From: Sediminivirga luteola
GTDB taxonomy: Bacteria > Actinomycetota > Actinomycetes > Actinomycetales > Brevibacteriaceae
Direction of reading: 5' to 3'
Assembly: GCF_014639315.1 (NCBI RefSeq)
Contig: NZ_BMFY01000019.1
Location: forward strand, 1-64,000
Length of the DNA: 64,000 nucleotides
Position numbers and translations under genes: made by a program. The notes beneath the pieces were generated by a model. The model was not told where the DNA came from. It worked only from the letters and a program-made list of their open reading frames with translations, and made no database searches. Every line of letters starts with the position of its first letter. Within the stretch, counting starts at the first letter, position 1. Below are positions 1 through 8,100 of the stretch, one piece after another.

Positions 1-71
1 TGCGGCTCCAGCGCCGCGTAATCATAGGGAAGATCGGGAAGCGTGTACTCGGAGATGGGTTTTCCTCTCAT
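1..71 (-). CDS. sodA: Superoxide dismutase (Fe/Mn type), 5' end only
   Basis: Only the first 23 codons lie in the window; the gene continues past the left edge. Reading from ATG at 71 gives YTLPDLPYDYAALEP from residue 9 on, the highly conserved N-terminus of Fe/Mn superoxide dismutases, which convert superoxide to peroxide and oxygen in the cytoplasm. No clear ribosome-binding site precedes the ATG, so the start could lie elsewhere or the message could be leaderless. The neighbours are a flavin reductase and SoxR, which fits an oxidative-stress cluster. The family assignment rests on a short but very characteristic motif. Confidence 0.8.
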   Translation of the reverse strand, partial: MRGKPISEYTLPDLPYDYAALEP

Positions 72-165
72 TGTGGTGAACCACTGTGGTGGACTGACTC
101 GGCTGTGCCGTCGATTCAGGACGCGTCGACTCAGGACTGCGCGGATTCGGCCGGCGGGGTGCCCC

Positions 166-672
166 TCAGGCGGGCACGACTCCTTCCGGGACGACTCCGA
201 GGAACCGGCGGTTGTGATAGGCCAGGGCCGAATCTTGCGGTTGGAGCAGGACGTCCAGGACCTCCGCCAGGATCAGCGTCGACTGGCCGACGGCGAGCCG
301 CTCCAGCGGCCGGCAGCGCAGCGCTGCCGGCGCGTCCGGCAGGTACGGCTCCCCGGTGGGGAACGCCCGCCAGTTCTGCTCCGGTGTGAAGCGCGGCATC
401 CCGGACCGTGCGAAAGCCTCCGCGATGCCTGCCTGCGCGGCGGACAGCAGGTTGACCGAGAAGGTCTCCGCTTGCAGGACGCCTCCGGCGGATCCGCCCG
501 ACTGCGCCACGGAGAACGACAGGGCCGGCGGTTCGGCGGACACGGAGGCAACGCTGGAGGCGGTCAGGCCCACGGGCCCGTCCGGGCCGGCGGCGGCGAT
601 GATCGCCACACCCGCCGGGTGGACGCGGAACGCGGCCTTGAAAGCCTCCGCGGATGAATGCGGGGAGGTCAT
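166..672 (-). CDS. Flavin reductase domain protein (FMN-binding)
   Basis: A 168-aa protein of the flavin-reductase-like, FMN-binding split-barrel family. Family members reduce flavin with NAD(P)H and often supply reduced flavin to a partner monooxygenase. The N-terminal stretch with HPAGVAIIAA and the GLTASSVASVSAEPP segment are typical of the fold. The ATG at 672 has a good GGAG ribosome-binding site upstream. No monooxygenase partner is visible in the window. The promoter is a SoxR-type element shared with the divergent soxR gene, so the sequence suggests induction by redox-active compounds. The physiological partner and substrate cannot be read from the sequence. Confidence 0.85.
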   Translation of the reverse strand: MTSPHSSAEAFKAAFRVHPAGVAIIAAAGPDGPVGLTASSVASVSAEPPALSFSVAQSGGSAGGVLQAETFSVNLLSAAQAGIAEAFARSGMPRFTPEQNWRAFPTGEPYLPDAPAALRCRPLERLAVGQSTLILAEVLDVLLQPQDSALAYHNRRFLGVVPEGVVPA

Positions 673-736
673 GCAGTCTCCTTCTGGCGGAAAGCGGCCG
701 GGTGGGCGTATGCCGGCGGCCGCACTGTCACCCTCT

Positions 737-767
737 ACGCTAAAACCTCAAGTAAACTTCAAGTCAA
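737..767 (-). promoter_or_regulatory. SoxR box within a 19-bp-spacer promoter
   Basis: On the minus strand a -35 TTGACT (767-762) and a -10 TAGCGT (742-737) are separated by 19 bp, the long spacer typical of MerR/SoxR-activated promoters. The spacer holds CCTCAAGTAAACTTCAAG (746-763), which matches the known SoxR operator core CCTCAAGTTAACTTGAGG at 15 of 18 positions. It points at the flavin reductase gene and lies between it and soxR. Binding by the adjacent SoxR is an inference. Confidence 0.8.
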
Positions 768-945
768 GGGCGCAGGTCACGAACGGTCATCTTTGACCAG
801 CGCCGACGGGACGGTAGCCGGCTGCGCGGTCACGAGGCGCGCCGCGACCTGCCGTGCGTCGATCCGCGGCACTCTGGGGATCGCGCGCCGCGCTGGCAGG
901 AAAGCGCGGGAGCAGCCGCCCGGCATACTGGCAGGAGGAACCGCG

Positions 946-1425
946 ATGGGAGATCTGCAGCAACAGGACGATGCCCAGAGCCCCTATGCCCTGCTGACCA
1001 TCGGCGAGATGAGCAGGCGGACCGGGATCGCCGCCTCGGCACTGCGGTTCTACGAGCGGCTCGGCCTCATCGCCTCGGCCAGGACCGCGGGGAACCAGCG
1101 GCGGTACCCCCGCCATATGCTGCGCCGCGTGTCCCTCATCGCGGTGGCCAAGCGGCTGGGCATTCCGCTGACCGATGTGCAGGAGGCTTTCACCGAGCTG
1201 CCCCTGGACCGGATGCCCAGCCAGGAGGACTGGCAACGCGCCTCTCAACGCTGGAAGCGCACCCTGGAAGAGCGCAGGCGCGCGATCGAGCGACTGGAGC
1301 AGGAACTGACCGGATGCATCGGCTGCGGCTGCCTCTCCATGGATGCCTGCGCCCTGCTCAATCCCGAGGACTCGCTGGGCAGCACCGGCGCCGGCCCGCG
1401 CCGGCTGGAGGACGACGCGATCTGA
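946..1425 (+). CDS. soxR: SoxR, [2Fe-2S] redox-sensing MerR regulator
   Basis: A 159-aa MerR-family regulator. The N-terminal winged helix-turn-helix begins at LTIGEMSRRTGIAASALRFY (residues 17-36). The C-terminal cluster motif CIGCGCLSMDAC gives Cys124, 127, 129 and 135, the exact CX2CXCX5C spacing that holds the [2Fe-2S] sensor in SoxR. The start at 946 is chosen because GGAGGAA lies just upstream and it gives the normal family length; the open frame runs further up without a plausible start. In actinobacteria SoxR usually controls a few local genes, and the promoter between it and the flavin reductase fits that. Confidence 0.93.
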   Translation: MGDLQQQDDAQSPYALLTIGEMSRRTGIAASALRFYERLGLIASARTAGNQRRYPRHMLRRVSLIAVAKRLGIPLTDVQEAFTELPLDRMPSQEDWQRASQRWKRTLEERRRAIERLEQELTGCIGCGCLSMDACALLNPEDSLGSTGAGPRRLEDDAI

Positions 1426-1670
1426 CTGAGCCACGCTGCGCTGCCTGTGCTGCGCCGCTGTCCGGCCTTGCACGACGGGCGCGCTCGGCATGGTGGACCT
1501 GAACGCGACCGATCACGGCTGGATAGCTGGCCTGGTTTCCGCCGCTGTGCCACTGGCCTACGCCGCATGGCTCACCCGTCCCGGCGGCGCGATGCACCGG
1601 CAGTCCAGCGTCGGCGCCGGGGCCGGGGCCGGGGCCGCGAGCCGCAGCGCGCCCGCGCACGAGTGGTCTT

Positions 1671-1706
1671 GTACAGTTACTTCGTAACGATAATCGATTT
1701 CATTTG
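1671..1706 (+). promoter_or_regulatory. AT-rich operator-like region upstream of the binding protein
   Basis: An AT-rich patch in very GC-rich surroundings. It contains the inverted repeat GTTAC-TTC-GTAAC (1676-1688), followed by GATAATCGATTTCAT, which resembles Zur-type boxes (12 of 15 against GAAAATCATTTTCAT, recalled rather than searched). The complement, GATTATCGTTAC, also resembles the element upstream of the ArsR gene at 29459. The likely role is metal-dependent control of the lipoprotein gene at 1714. The regulator cannot be named from sequence. Confidence 0.4.
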
Positions 1707-1713
1707 GAGGATC

Positions 1714-2709
1714 ATGCGCTTCCCGCACCCCGGCCGCGCCCGACACTGGATCCCGCTGGTAGCCGCGATGTTCGCGCTCGCGGCTTGCAGCCCTTCGGCG
1801 GGACAAGGGGAAGCGTCCGCAGGTGGCGCTCCTGAACCTGAGGGATGGCCGCGCACGGTGGCGCACGCGCACGGGGAGATCGCCCTGGATGCCGCGCCGG
1901 AGCGGATCGTCGCGCTCTCCTCGGACGCCGCCGATGCTGCACTGCAGCTGGCGGGCCCGGAACGGCTGGCCGCGGTCCCGGACCTGAACCGGGACCCGCA
2001 TCAGTCCCTGCAGCATGAGACCGCCACCCAGGTGGAGGGGGTCATCGATACCGCCGCGGAGGCCGATGCCGAGAGCGTCCTGGCCTATGAGCCGGACCTG
2101 GTCGTGGTGACCGAGCGGCATGACGCCGAGAGCCTGGCGCTGGGCCAGCTCGAGCAGGCTGGCGTGCCGGTGCTGCCGATCGCCAACACCTGGGACAGCC
2201 CGGAGCTGTACGTCGAGAACCTGCGCCTGATCGGAGAGGCGCTCGGCACCGAGGAGCGGGCCGAGGAGCTCGCCGGTGACTACGAACGGCGCTGGGAGGA
2301 CGTGGAGGCGCGGGTCGCCGATCTCCCCGAGGAGGAGCGTCCCCGTACCGCGCTGCTGAGGATCATCGCCGGCCAGGTCTTCTACTCCGGGCCGGGCGCC
2401 ATCAGCCAGCCGGTGCTCTCGGCGGCCGGCGCCTCGCACGCCGCGGAGGAGATCGGTCTGGAGCGCTCCCAGCCGGCCAGCGTGGAGCAGCTCAGCGCAT
2501 CCGCGCCCGAGCGCATCGTGCTGCTGGACAGCACGGGAGCCGGGGAGGCCCAGTTCGCCGAACTCCTGGACTCGCCTGGAATCGGCGCGGTGCCCGCTGT
2601 CGCGGAGGAGCAGATCCTCATCCTCACGGCGGCCCAGCTGTCCTCCGGCTCCGGCGGCATCGAGGCGCTCGAAGAGATCGCCGCCTGGCTGCATCCCGAC
2701 CTCTTCTGA
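1714..2709 (+). CDS. Orphan metal/siderophore-type ABC substrate-binding lipoprotein
   Basis: A 331-aa binding protein of the periplasmic-binding-protein-2 (TroA/FhuD-like) fold. The signal peptide ends in the lipobox LAAC with Cys25 as the lipid-modified residue, so it should sit on the outer face of the membrane. Typical segments include PERIVALSS near the mature start and LAYEPDLVVV before the inter-lobe helix. The start at 1714 has TTGGAGG upstream. No permease or ATPase gene is adjacent, so it must share a transporter encoded elsewhere or act alone. The ligand is uncertain: ferric siderophore, haem, cobalamin and zinc are all possible, and the AT-rich upstream element hints at metal control. 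Confidence 0.75.
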   Translation: MRFPHPGRARHWIPLVAAMFALAACSPSAGQGEASAGGAPEPEGWPRTVAHAHGEIALDAAPERIVALSSDAADAALQLAGPERLAAVPDLNRDPHQSLQHETATQVEGVIDTAAEADAESVLAYEPDLVVVTERHDAESLALGQLEQAGVPVLPIANTWDSPELYVENLRLIGEALGTEERAEELAGDYERRWEDVEARVADLPEEERPRTALLRIIAGQVFYSGPGAISQPVLSAAGASHAAEEIGLERSQPASVEQLSASAPERIVLLDSTGAGEAQFAELLDSPGIGAVPAVAEEQILILTAAQLSSGSGGIEALEEIAAWLHPDLF

Positions 2710-2721
2710 AGCTCCGGGCGC

Positions 2722-4407
2722 TCAGGCGGTGGCCGGCGGCAGGCCGGTCCGCGCGATCTTCTTCCTCCACGCGATCGCGGCCACCGCGGCGGAGACGACG
2801 ATGAACACCGCCATCGGGATCAGCATGATCGGTCCGCCGGTGCCGGCCGAGCGGTCGAATCCCGAATCCATCTGCCCCAGGAAGATCGCCGGGATGAACA
2901 GCAGCGTGTTGTTCACCGCGTGCATCAGCACGCTCGATTCCAGCCCGCCGGTCACCTGGGTCAGGAGTGACATGGTCACACCCACGATCAGGTAGTACAC
3001 GATCAGCCACACGTCCGCCGCGAAGTGCATCAGTGAGAACGCCACCGCGCTCACGGCGGTGCCCAGGATGAGGGAGGCGGTCGGCCCGGACGCCCAGGAC
3101 CCGGCCGCCCGCTGGATGACGCCGCGGAAGAGGTACTCCTCCCCGGCTGACTGGAACGGCGTCGTGAGCAGGACGACCACGAGGAACGCGATGGCGGTGC
3201 CGTCCACGGACCATGAGCTGCTGCCGGGGTCCAGGAAGGTGAAGACGCCGACGTACAGCAGGAACATCGGGACGATCACCAGCGCCGAGGTGCCGAACCA
3301 GCGCCAGCGGAAGCGCCCGGTCACCGAGTGCCAGGTTCCCAGCGGCTGCCGGTGCAGGAAGACGTGGAGGAGCGCGGTGAGAAGGGCCGTCACGATCACG
3401 GTGAGGTTGACGCTGAGCAGCAGCAGCGGTGTCATGGACACCTCGCCGCTCATCAGGGCCTCGGGATCGGATGCGCCGGTGACCGCATCGATCAGCATGG
3501 CGATCAGCCCCAGGATGAGCGAGGCCACCAGGAACACCGTCAGGACGACGACGATGCTCACCAGTCCTTTCCACCATCGGTTGCGCGGTGTCCGGTAGAA
3601 CTGCGTGTACCCGCGGGCCTCCGGCGGGGGAGGCGGTGGAACGGTCGCCGATGCGTAGGGCTGCGGGGCCGCGCCCGGCTGCCCGTACGGTCCCGTCGCG
3701 TAGGGCTGGGGTCCCGTCGCGTAGGGCTGAGGCGCCGCGGCGGGCGGGGCCATTCCGGGGTTCCCGGGTGGTGGACCGGCTGCGGCGCGGGCGGCGTCGT
3801 CATAAGGGTGGGGTGCCGCGTAAGGCTGAGGCGTCGCGTGTGATTGAGAGGCGACATGCGGTTGAGGCGCCGCCGTGTACGGCGACTGCGCCGGATCGTG
3901 GGGCGGGAGCGCGCCGGCGGGCGGCATCTGAGCTCCTGGGTGCGGCGCCGACGGTCCCGGGACCCCGGTATGCGGTGCCGGAGCCGCGGGCGAGGCCGGC
4001 GAGGTGTCATCGGCGTGACTCGGCGCGGGAGGGCCCGCAGGGGCAGCCGGCGATGCCTGCGCGGCACCGGCGGATGTCGCGTCTGGTGTGGTGCCGGGGT
4101 TGCGGCCGGCACCGTCGGCGGGTGCGGAGCCGGGGTGGCCTTCGGCGCCGGTACTGCCGGCAGGAGTGGCGCTTGGCGTGACGCCGGGGGCATCGCCGGT
4201 GCCGGTGCTTTCAGCAGGTGCGGTGTGAGGCGACGATGTGGGATCGCCCCCCGCGCCGACGTTTGCGGCGGATGTCGCGTCTGGTGTGGTGCCGGGGTCG
4301 CGGTCGGCACCGTCGGCGGGTGCGGAGCCGGGGTGGCCTTCGGCGCCGGTGTTTTCGGAGGCGTCCGGGTGTCGGTGCGAGTCGGGGGTCTGCGGCTCGG
4401 GGGACAT
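2722..4407 (-). CDS. CPBP/CAAX-type intramembrane metalloprotease with long Pro/Ala-rich N-terminus
   Basis: A 561-aa protein. The C-terminal half is a polytopic CPBP (CAAX protease and bacteriocin-processing) domain with the expected motifs: EEYLFRG (the EExxxR site), SLMHFAAD and HAVNNTLL. These residues form the metal site of the family. The N-terminal half of about 280 residues is low-complexity Pro/Ala/Thr, with two copies of a block around HPGSAPADGA and several QPYA repeats; it is probably a flexible cytoplasmic or surface linker. The start at 4407 is preferred over an ATG ten codons upstream because GAGGAGC precedes it. It converges with the upstream lipoprotein gene 12 bp away. The substrate is unknown. 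Confidence 0.85.
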   Translation of the reverse strand: MSPEPQTPDSHRHPDASENTGAEGHPGSAPADGADRDPGTTPDATSAANVGAGGDPTSSPHTAPAESTGTGDAPGVTPSATPAGSTGAEGHPGSAPADGAGRNPGTTPDATSAGAAQASPAAPAGPPAPSHADDTSPASPAAPAPHTGVPGPSAPHPGAQMPPAGALPPHDPAQSPYTAAPQPHVASQSHATPQPYAAPHPYDDAARAAAGPPPGNPGMAPPAAAPQPYATGPQPYATGPYGQPGAAPQPYASATVPPPPPPEARGYTQFYRTPRNRWWKGLVSIVVVLTVFLVASLILGLIAMLIDAVTGASDPEALMSGEVSMTPLLLLSVNLTVIVTALLTALLHVFLHRQPLGTWHSVTGRFRWRWFGTSALVIVPMFLLYVGVFTFLDPGSSSWSVDGTAIAFLVVVLLTTPFQSAGEEYLFRGVIQRAAGSWASGPTASLILGTAVSAVAFSLMHFAADVWLIVYYLIVGVTMSLLTQVTGGLESSVLMHAVNNTLLFIPAIFLGQMDSGFDRSAGTGGPIMLIPMAVFIVVSAAVAAIAWRKKIARTGLPPATA

Positions 4408-4448
4408 CGAGGGCTCCTCACGAATGTCAAGAATCATTTACATTCTGA

Positions 4449-4492
4449 ATGCTATCGACTGGTGTTCAAGCATGTCAAGGATCTTTGACATG
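4449..4492 (-). promoter_or_regulatory. Promoter of the CPBP gene with overlapping 8-bp inverted repeat
   Basis: On the minus strand, TTGACA (4478-4473) and TAGCAT (4454-4449) have an 18-bp spacer, ending 42 nt before the ATG at 4407. The -35 box is one arm of a perfect inverted repeat, CATGTCAA (4471-4478) and TTGACATG (4485-4492), which looks like an operator. A further TGTCAAG copy lies at 4425-4431. The regulator is unknown. Confidence 0.6.
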
Positions 4493-5120
4493 GCGCGATC
4501 GTGCGGGCCGAGGGCGCGGACCGGCCGGTAAGCACTCCCGCCCTTACCCGGCGAACCTCCCGGGGGAGGCCTCGAACCAGCCAGAGGCAGGACACTTCCA
4601 CCCTACGCGGCACCGCTGCTGGTCTGCGCAGCGGCATGTGTCCCCGGCATGCGCGGCGGCGCGTGGACCCGCGAACAGCGCCGGGACGCCTGCGCCCGGG
4701 GATCACAGGGACACCCGACTCCGCAGCCAGCGCCGGGACGCCTGCCCCCGCTGGTCACAGCGGCGCCCGACTCCGCGAACAGCGCCGGGACAGGTGGACT
4801 CCTGGTCACAGGGGCGCGTGAATCCGTGGACAGCGCGCGATAGAGACGGCAAGGAGATGCTGACGGGAAGGACACGCGTCGTACGTGAGGCCGTCGCCAG
4901 GCTGGGCGTTGTGGCACTTATTTCGCCGTCCCGCCCGTAGGTCGTCGCTCCCCAGGTCTGGGCGGTGACGATCTACCGCCGCAGCGACGACGTAAGGGCA
5001 GAGCGACGACGTAAGACACAGTGACGACGCACAAGCTCGGCGAGAATGCCCACGAGGATGTTCCGCGTGCGCCGGTCTCGCCAGAGTGCTTATAAGGGAC
5101 ACCGGCGCGGACATGAACGC
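4493..5120. other. Gene-free region between the CPBP gene promoter and the HtaA-like gene terminator
   Basis: No open frame here looks coding: codon-position bias is weak and no start has a convincing ribosome-binding site. The stretch holds the 52-bp tandem repeat listed separately. It also has a cluster of short direct repeats around 4980-5030 in which AGCGACGACGTAAG occurs twice. No RNA gene was recognised. Confidence 0.6.
4671..4840. repeat. Degenerate tandem repeat, 52-bp unit, about 3.3 copies
   Basis: Units at 4671-4722, 4723-4774 and 4775-4825, plus a partial copy, each begin with a form of GCGAACAGCGCCGGGAC and end with CCCGACTCC or a variant. Units 1 and 2 are close to each other; unit 3 is more diverged and one base shorter. 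The repeat lies in non-coding DNA. Function unknown. Confidence 0.75.
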
Positions 5121-5148
5121 GGGGCGCCTCGCATATGCGAGACGCCCC
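5121..5148. terminator. Hairpin terminator downstream of the HtaA-like gene
   Basis: A near-perfect palindrome with 14-nt arms (one mismatch) built on GGGGCG...CTCGCAT and its complement, 26 nt past the stop codon of the gene ending at 5175. There is no strong U tract, as is common in high-GC actinobacteria. Confidence 0.7.
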
Positions 5149-5174
5149 GCGTCTTCATGACCGCTGGCTACCGG

Positions 5175-8100
5175 TCAGCCGTCGCGGCGGCGACCGAAGT
5201 GCAGCCCCGCGGCGCCCGCCGCGATCAGCACCAGGCCCAGCCCCAGCCCGGCCAGCTCGGAACCGGTCTTCGGGAGCGTGCCTCCACCGGATCCGGAACC
5301 GCTTCCCGAGCCGCCTGGCTCCGAGCCGCCCGAGCCGTCCGGAACGGAGCCGCCGGGTTCACCGGCGGGATCCCCGCCAGGAGCGGGCTCGCCGTCCGGT
5401 CCGCCACCGGGCGCCGGCTCGACCGGGGCATCCGCGGCGACCTCGAAGGTCGCGGACAGGTCCGTGCCCTCGACCCTCACCGTGTACGCGCCCAGGTAGA
5501 TGGACGGATCGGCGGGTTCCACACCGTAGATGCGGAACGACGCCTGGCCGTCCTCATCGGCGGTTACCGTCTCCGACAGACCGGTCACGGCATCACCGTC
5601 CGGGGTCACGACGAAGGTCACCTCGCCGCCGGGCTCGATACCGGACGCCGTGGCGATCACGCCGCGCTCCGGATCGACGAACGCCTCCGGCGTGATCCGC
5701 TCGGGGGCGACCGCCAGGGACGGCTCGGCCGGGGTTCCCGGATCATCGGCGGCGAGGACTTCGAACTCGCCCTCATAGAGCACGGTGCCTTCGGCGTCGA
5801 ACACGAACAGCGTGTGCGTACCGGGTGCGATGTCCGGGACGGTGAAGACGGCGACGCCGTCGCGGACCGTCACGGCGCCCAGGTCCACCGGCTCGGAGTG
5901 CAGCTCCGCCCGGATCTCCTGGCCCTCGTATGCGTCCAGGCCGCTCACCCTGATCGGCGCACCGGGCTTGCCGGCATCCACCTCCACGGTGATGTCCTCC
6001 CCGGGCTCGGCGGGTTGACCCGGCTCCCCGGGCGAACCGGGTTCACTGGGCTGCTCGCTCGGCTCCGCGGTGGGCTCGTCGGTAGGCTCCGGGGACGGTG
6101 CCGGTGCGGTCGGCTCCACCGTCGGGGCATCCGTCGGCCCCGGCTCACCCGGTGCGTCCGTCGGCTCCGGCTCACCCGGTGCGTCCGTCGGCTCCGGGGA
6201 CGGCTCCGGATCGCTTGGCCCAGCAGTCGGCTCAGGATCCGGTGAAGGAGACGGCTCGTTCGGTCCGTCCGTCGGAACGGGAGTCGGCTCCTGGGACGGC
6301 TCCGGTGTGCCGGGCGACGGCTCGGCGAAGCGCAGCGGCGTCGCGGTCTCATACCCCGCGACCGTCCCGCCGCCGGCGGCGAGCGTGTACACGCCCAGGA
6401 TGCCGTCGACCTGCTCCGGGTGAGCCACTTCCAGTTCCGCCTCGAACGTGCCGGCCTCGAGGTCGAACGGGATGTAACGGTCCCGGTCGTCCTCGTCCAG
6501 CGCGTCGTAGGCGGCCTGCGGGATCGCCCAGAAGGACGTCAGCCAGGTCCGGGCGCTCGACGGTGCGCCCGCTGAGGGGCGCCAGTCCTCGGCGAAGTCG
6601 CCGAATCCGACGTAGAAGCCGGGCTCGGTGCCCGCCGCGGGCCCGTAGGAACCTTCGCGGCCGCTGGCGGTGAACCCGGTGCCGGTCACCGTGACGGTGC
6701 TCTCCTCGCCGATGACGAACTCGTCCTGGGAGACCTCGACCCGGCCCTCGGGCTCAGGTGCGGGTTCCTCCGTCGGGCCAGGTGTCGGCTCGACGGTGGG
6801 CTCGTCCGTTGGGCCGGAGGTCGGCTCCGGACTGGGTTCCGCGGTCGGACCCGTGGTGGGCTCGTCCGTCGGGGCGCCGGTCGGCTCCTCAGTAGGTTCG
6901 GTACTGGGCTCCGTGCCGGGATCTTCGGTGGGCGTCGATGTCGGCTCTGCCGTCGGCTCCCCGGTTGGCGACTCGGTCGGTTCCTCAGTGGGCTCCTCGG
7001 CCGGTGGCGTCGGCGAGGGCTCCTGCTCGTCGCCGAAGTCGAACTCCAGCGGTTGCCAGAAGTCCCAGTACCGCTCGGCCGGGTTCTGGTGGAACACGGC
7101 GATGCCGTACTCGACGCCCGGTTCCAGAGCGCCCTCCGGGATGCGGAGGGTCGAACCCCAGATGCCGTTGCCCCGTTCCAGATTGCTGCGGATCATGGTT
7201 CCCCGCGCGAGCGGATCCGCTGGCAATCCGTTCTCCGCAACGGCTGGAGCCTGACCCGGCTGCCAGTCCTCGGCGCGCATCACCGCGATATAGGCATTGC
7301 CCGCCGGGGTGCCGTCGTCCACGGTGAAGCCGCCGGCGCGGTACTCGAAGGAGGTCTGGCCTTCTTCAGCCACGGGAATCGGAGCAGCGGGGCGCGTCGC
7401 GACCTGACGGGTCTCCGGCGCGGGCAGGACGGTCAGCCGGGCGGCCTCGGACAGGACCGAGCCGGCGCCGTTGGTCAGCAGCACGCGGTACCAGCCGCTG
7501 TCCTCGGCCTTCAGGTCCGAGAGCGGCAGAGTGGTCCCGGTCCGGTCCTGAAGGACGGTCCATTCCTCGCCGTCGGGGCTGTACTGCCATTCCCGCTCAG
7601 GGTACGGCAGCGCGTCCTGGGCGAAGCTGATGCTGATGCTCTCACCTTCATACCGGAGGGCGTCCGAGGGCTGCTGGGTGATGTTCGGCATCTCCAGCAC
7701 GACTTCGAGCGTCGCAGCGTCGGAGAAGACCTGGCCGGCGCTGTTGGTCAGCACGGCCCGGAACAGCGCACCGCTGTCCTCGAGCGAGGGCTCGTCCACC
7801 GGGTAGCGGTGTTCGTCGTCACGGCTACCGGCGATGCCCTCGCCGAGGTCGGTCCAGGTCTCGCCACCGTCGTCCGAACGCTGCCAGGTGACTGCCGGCT
7901 CCGGGATCCCCGCCGCGCGCACCTGGAAGTACGTGCTCGATCCCAGGCCGATCCGCCGGTTCGCCGGCTGCTGGGTGAGGACGGGCTCGGTGCCATCGAT
8001 GGTGGTCCCGCTGACCACGTCGCCGTGCCCGTTGGTGGCGGTGACGCGGATCTGCGTGCCCACCGAGGCGGTACCCGCTTCCAGGACGAGCCGGCTCCCG

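Noticed and set aside
4501-4940. Several overlapping short open frames in 4500-4940
   Set aside because: They run through the tandem repeat on both strands, without codon bias or start signals.
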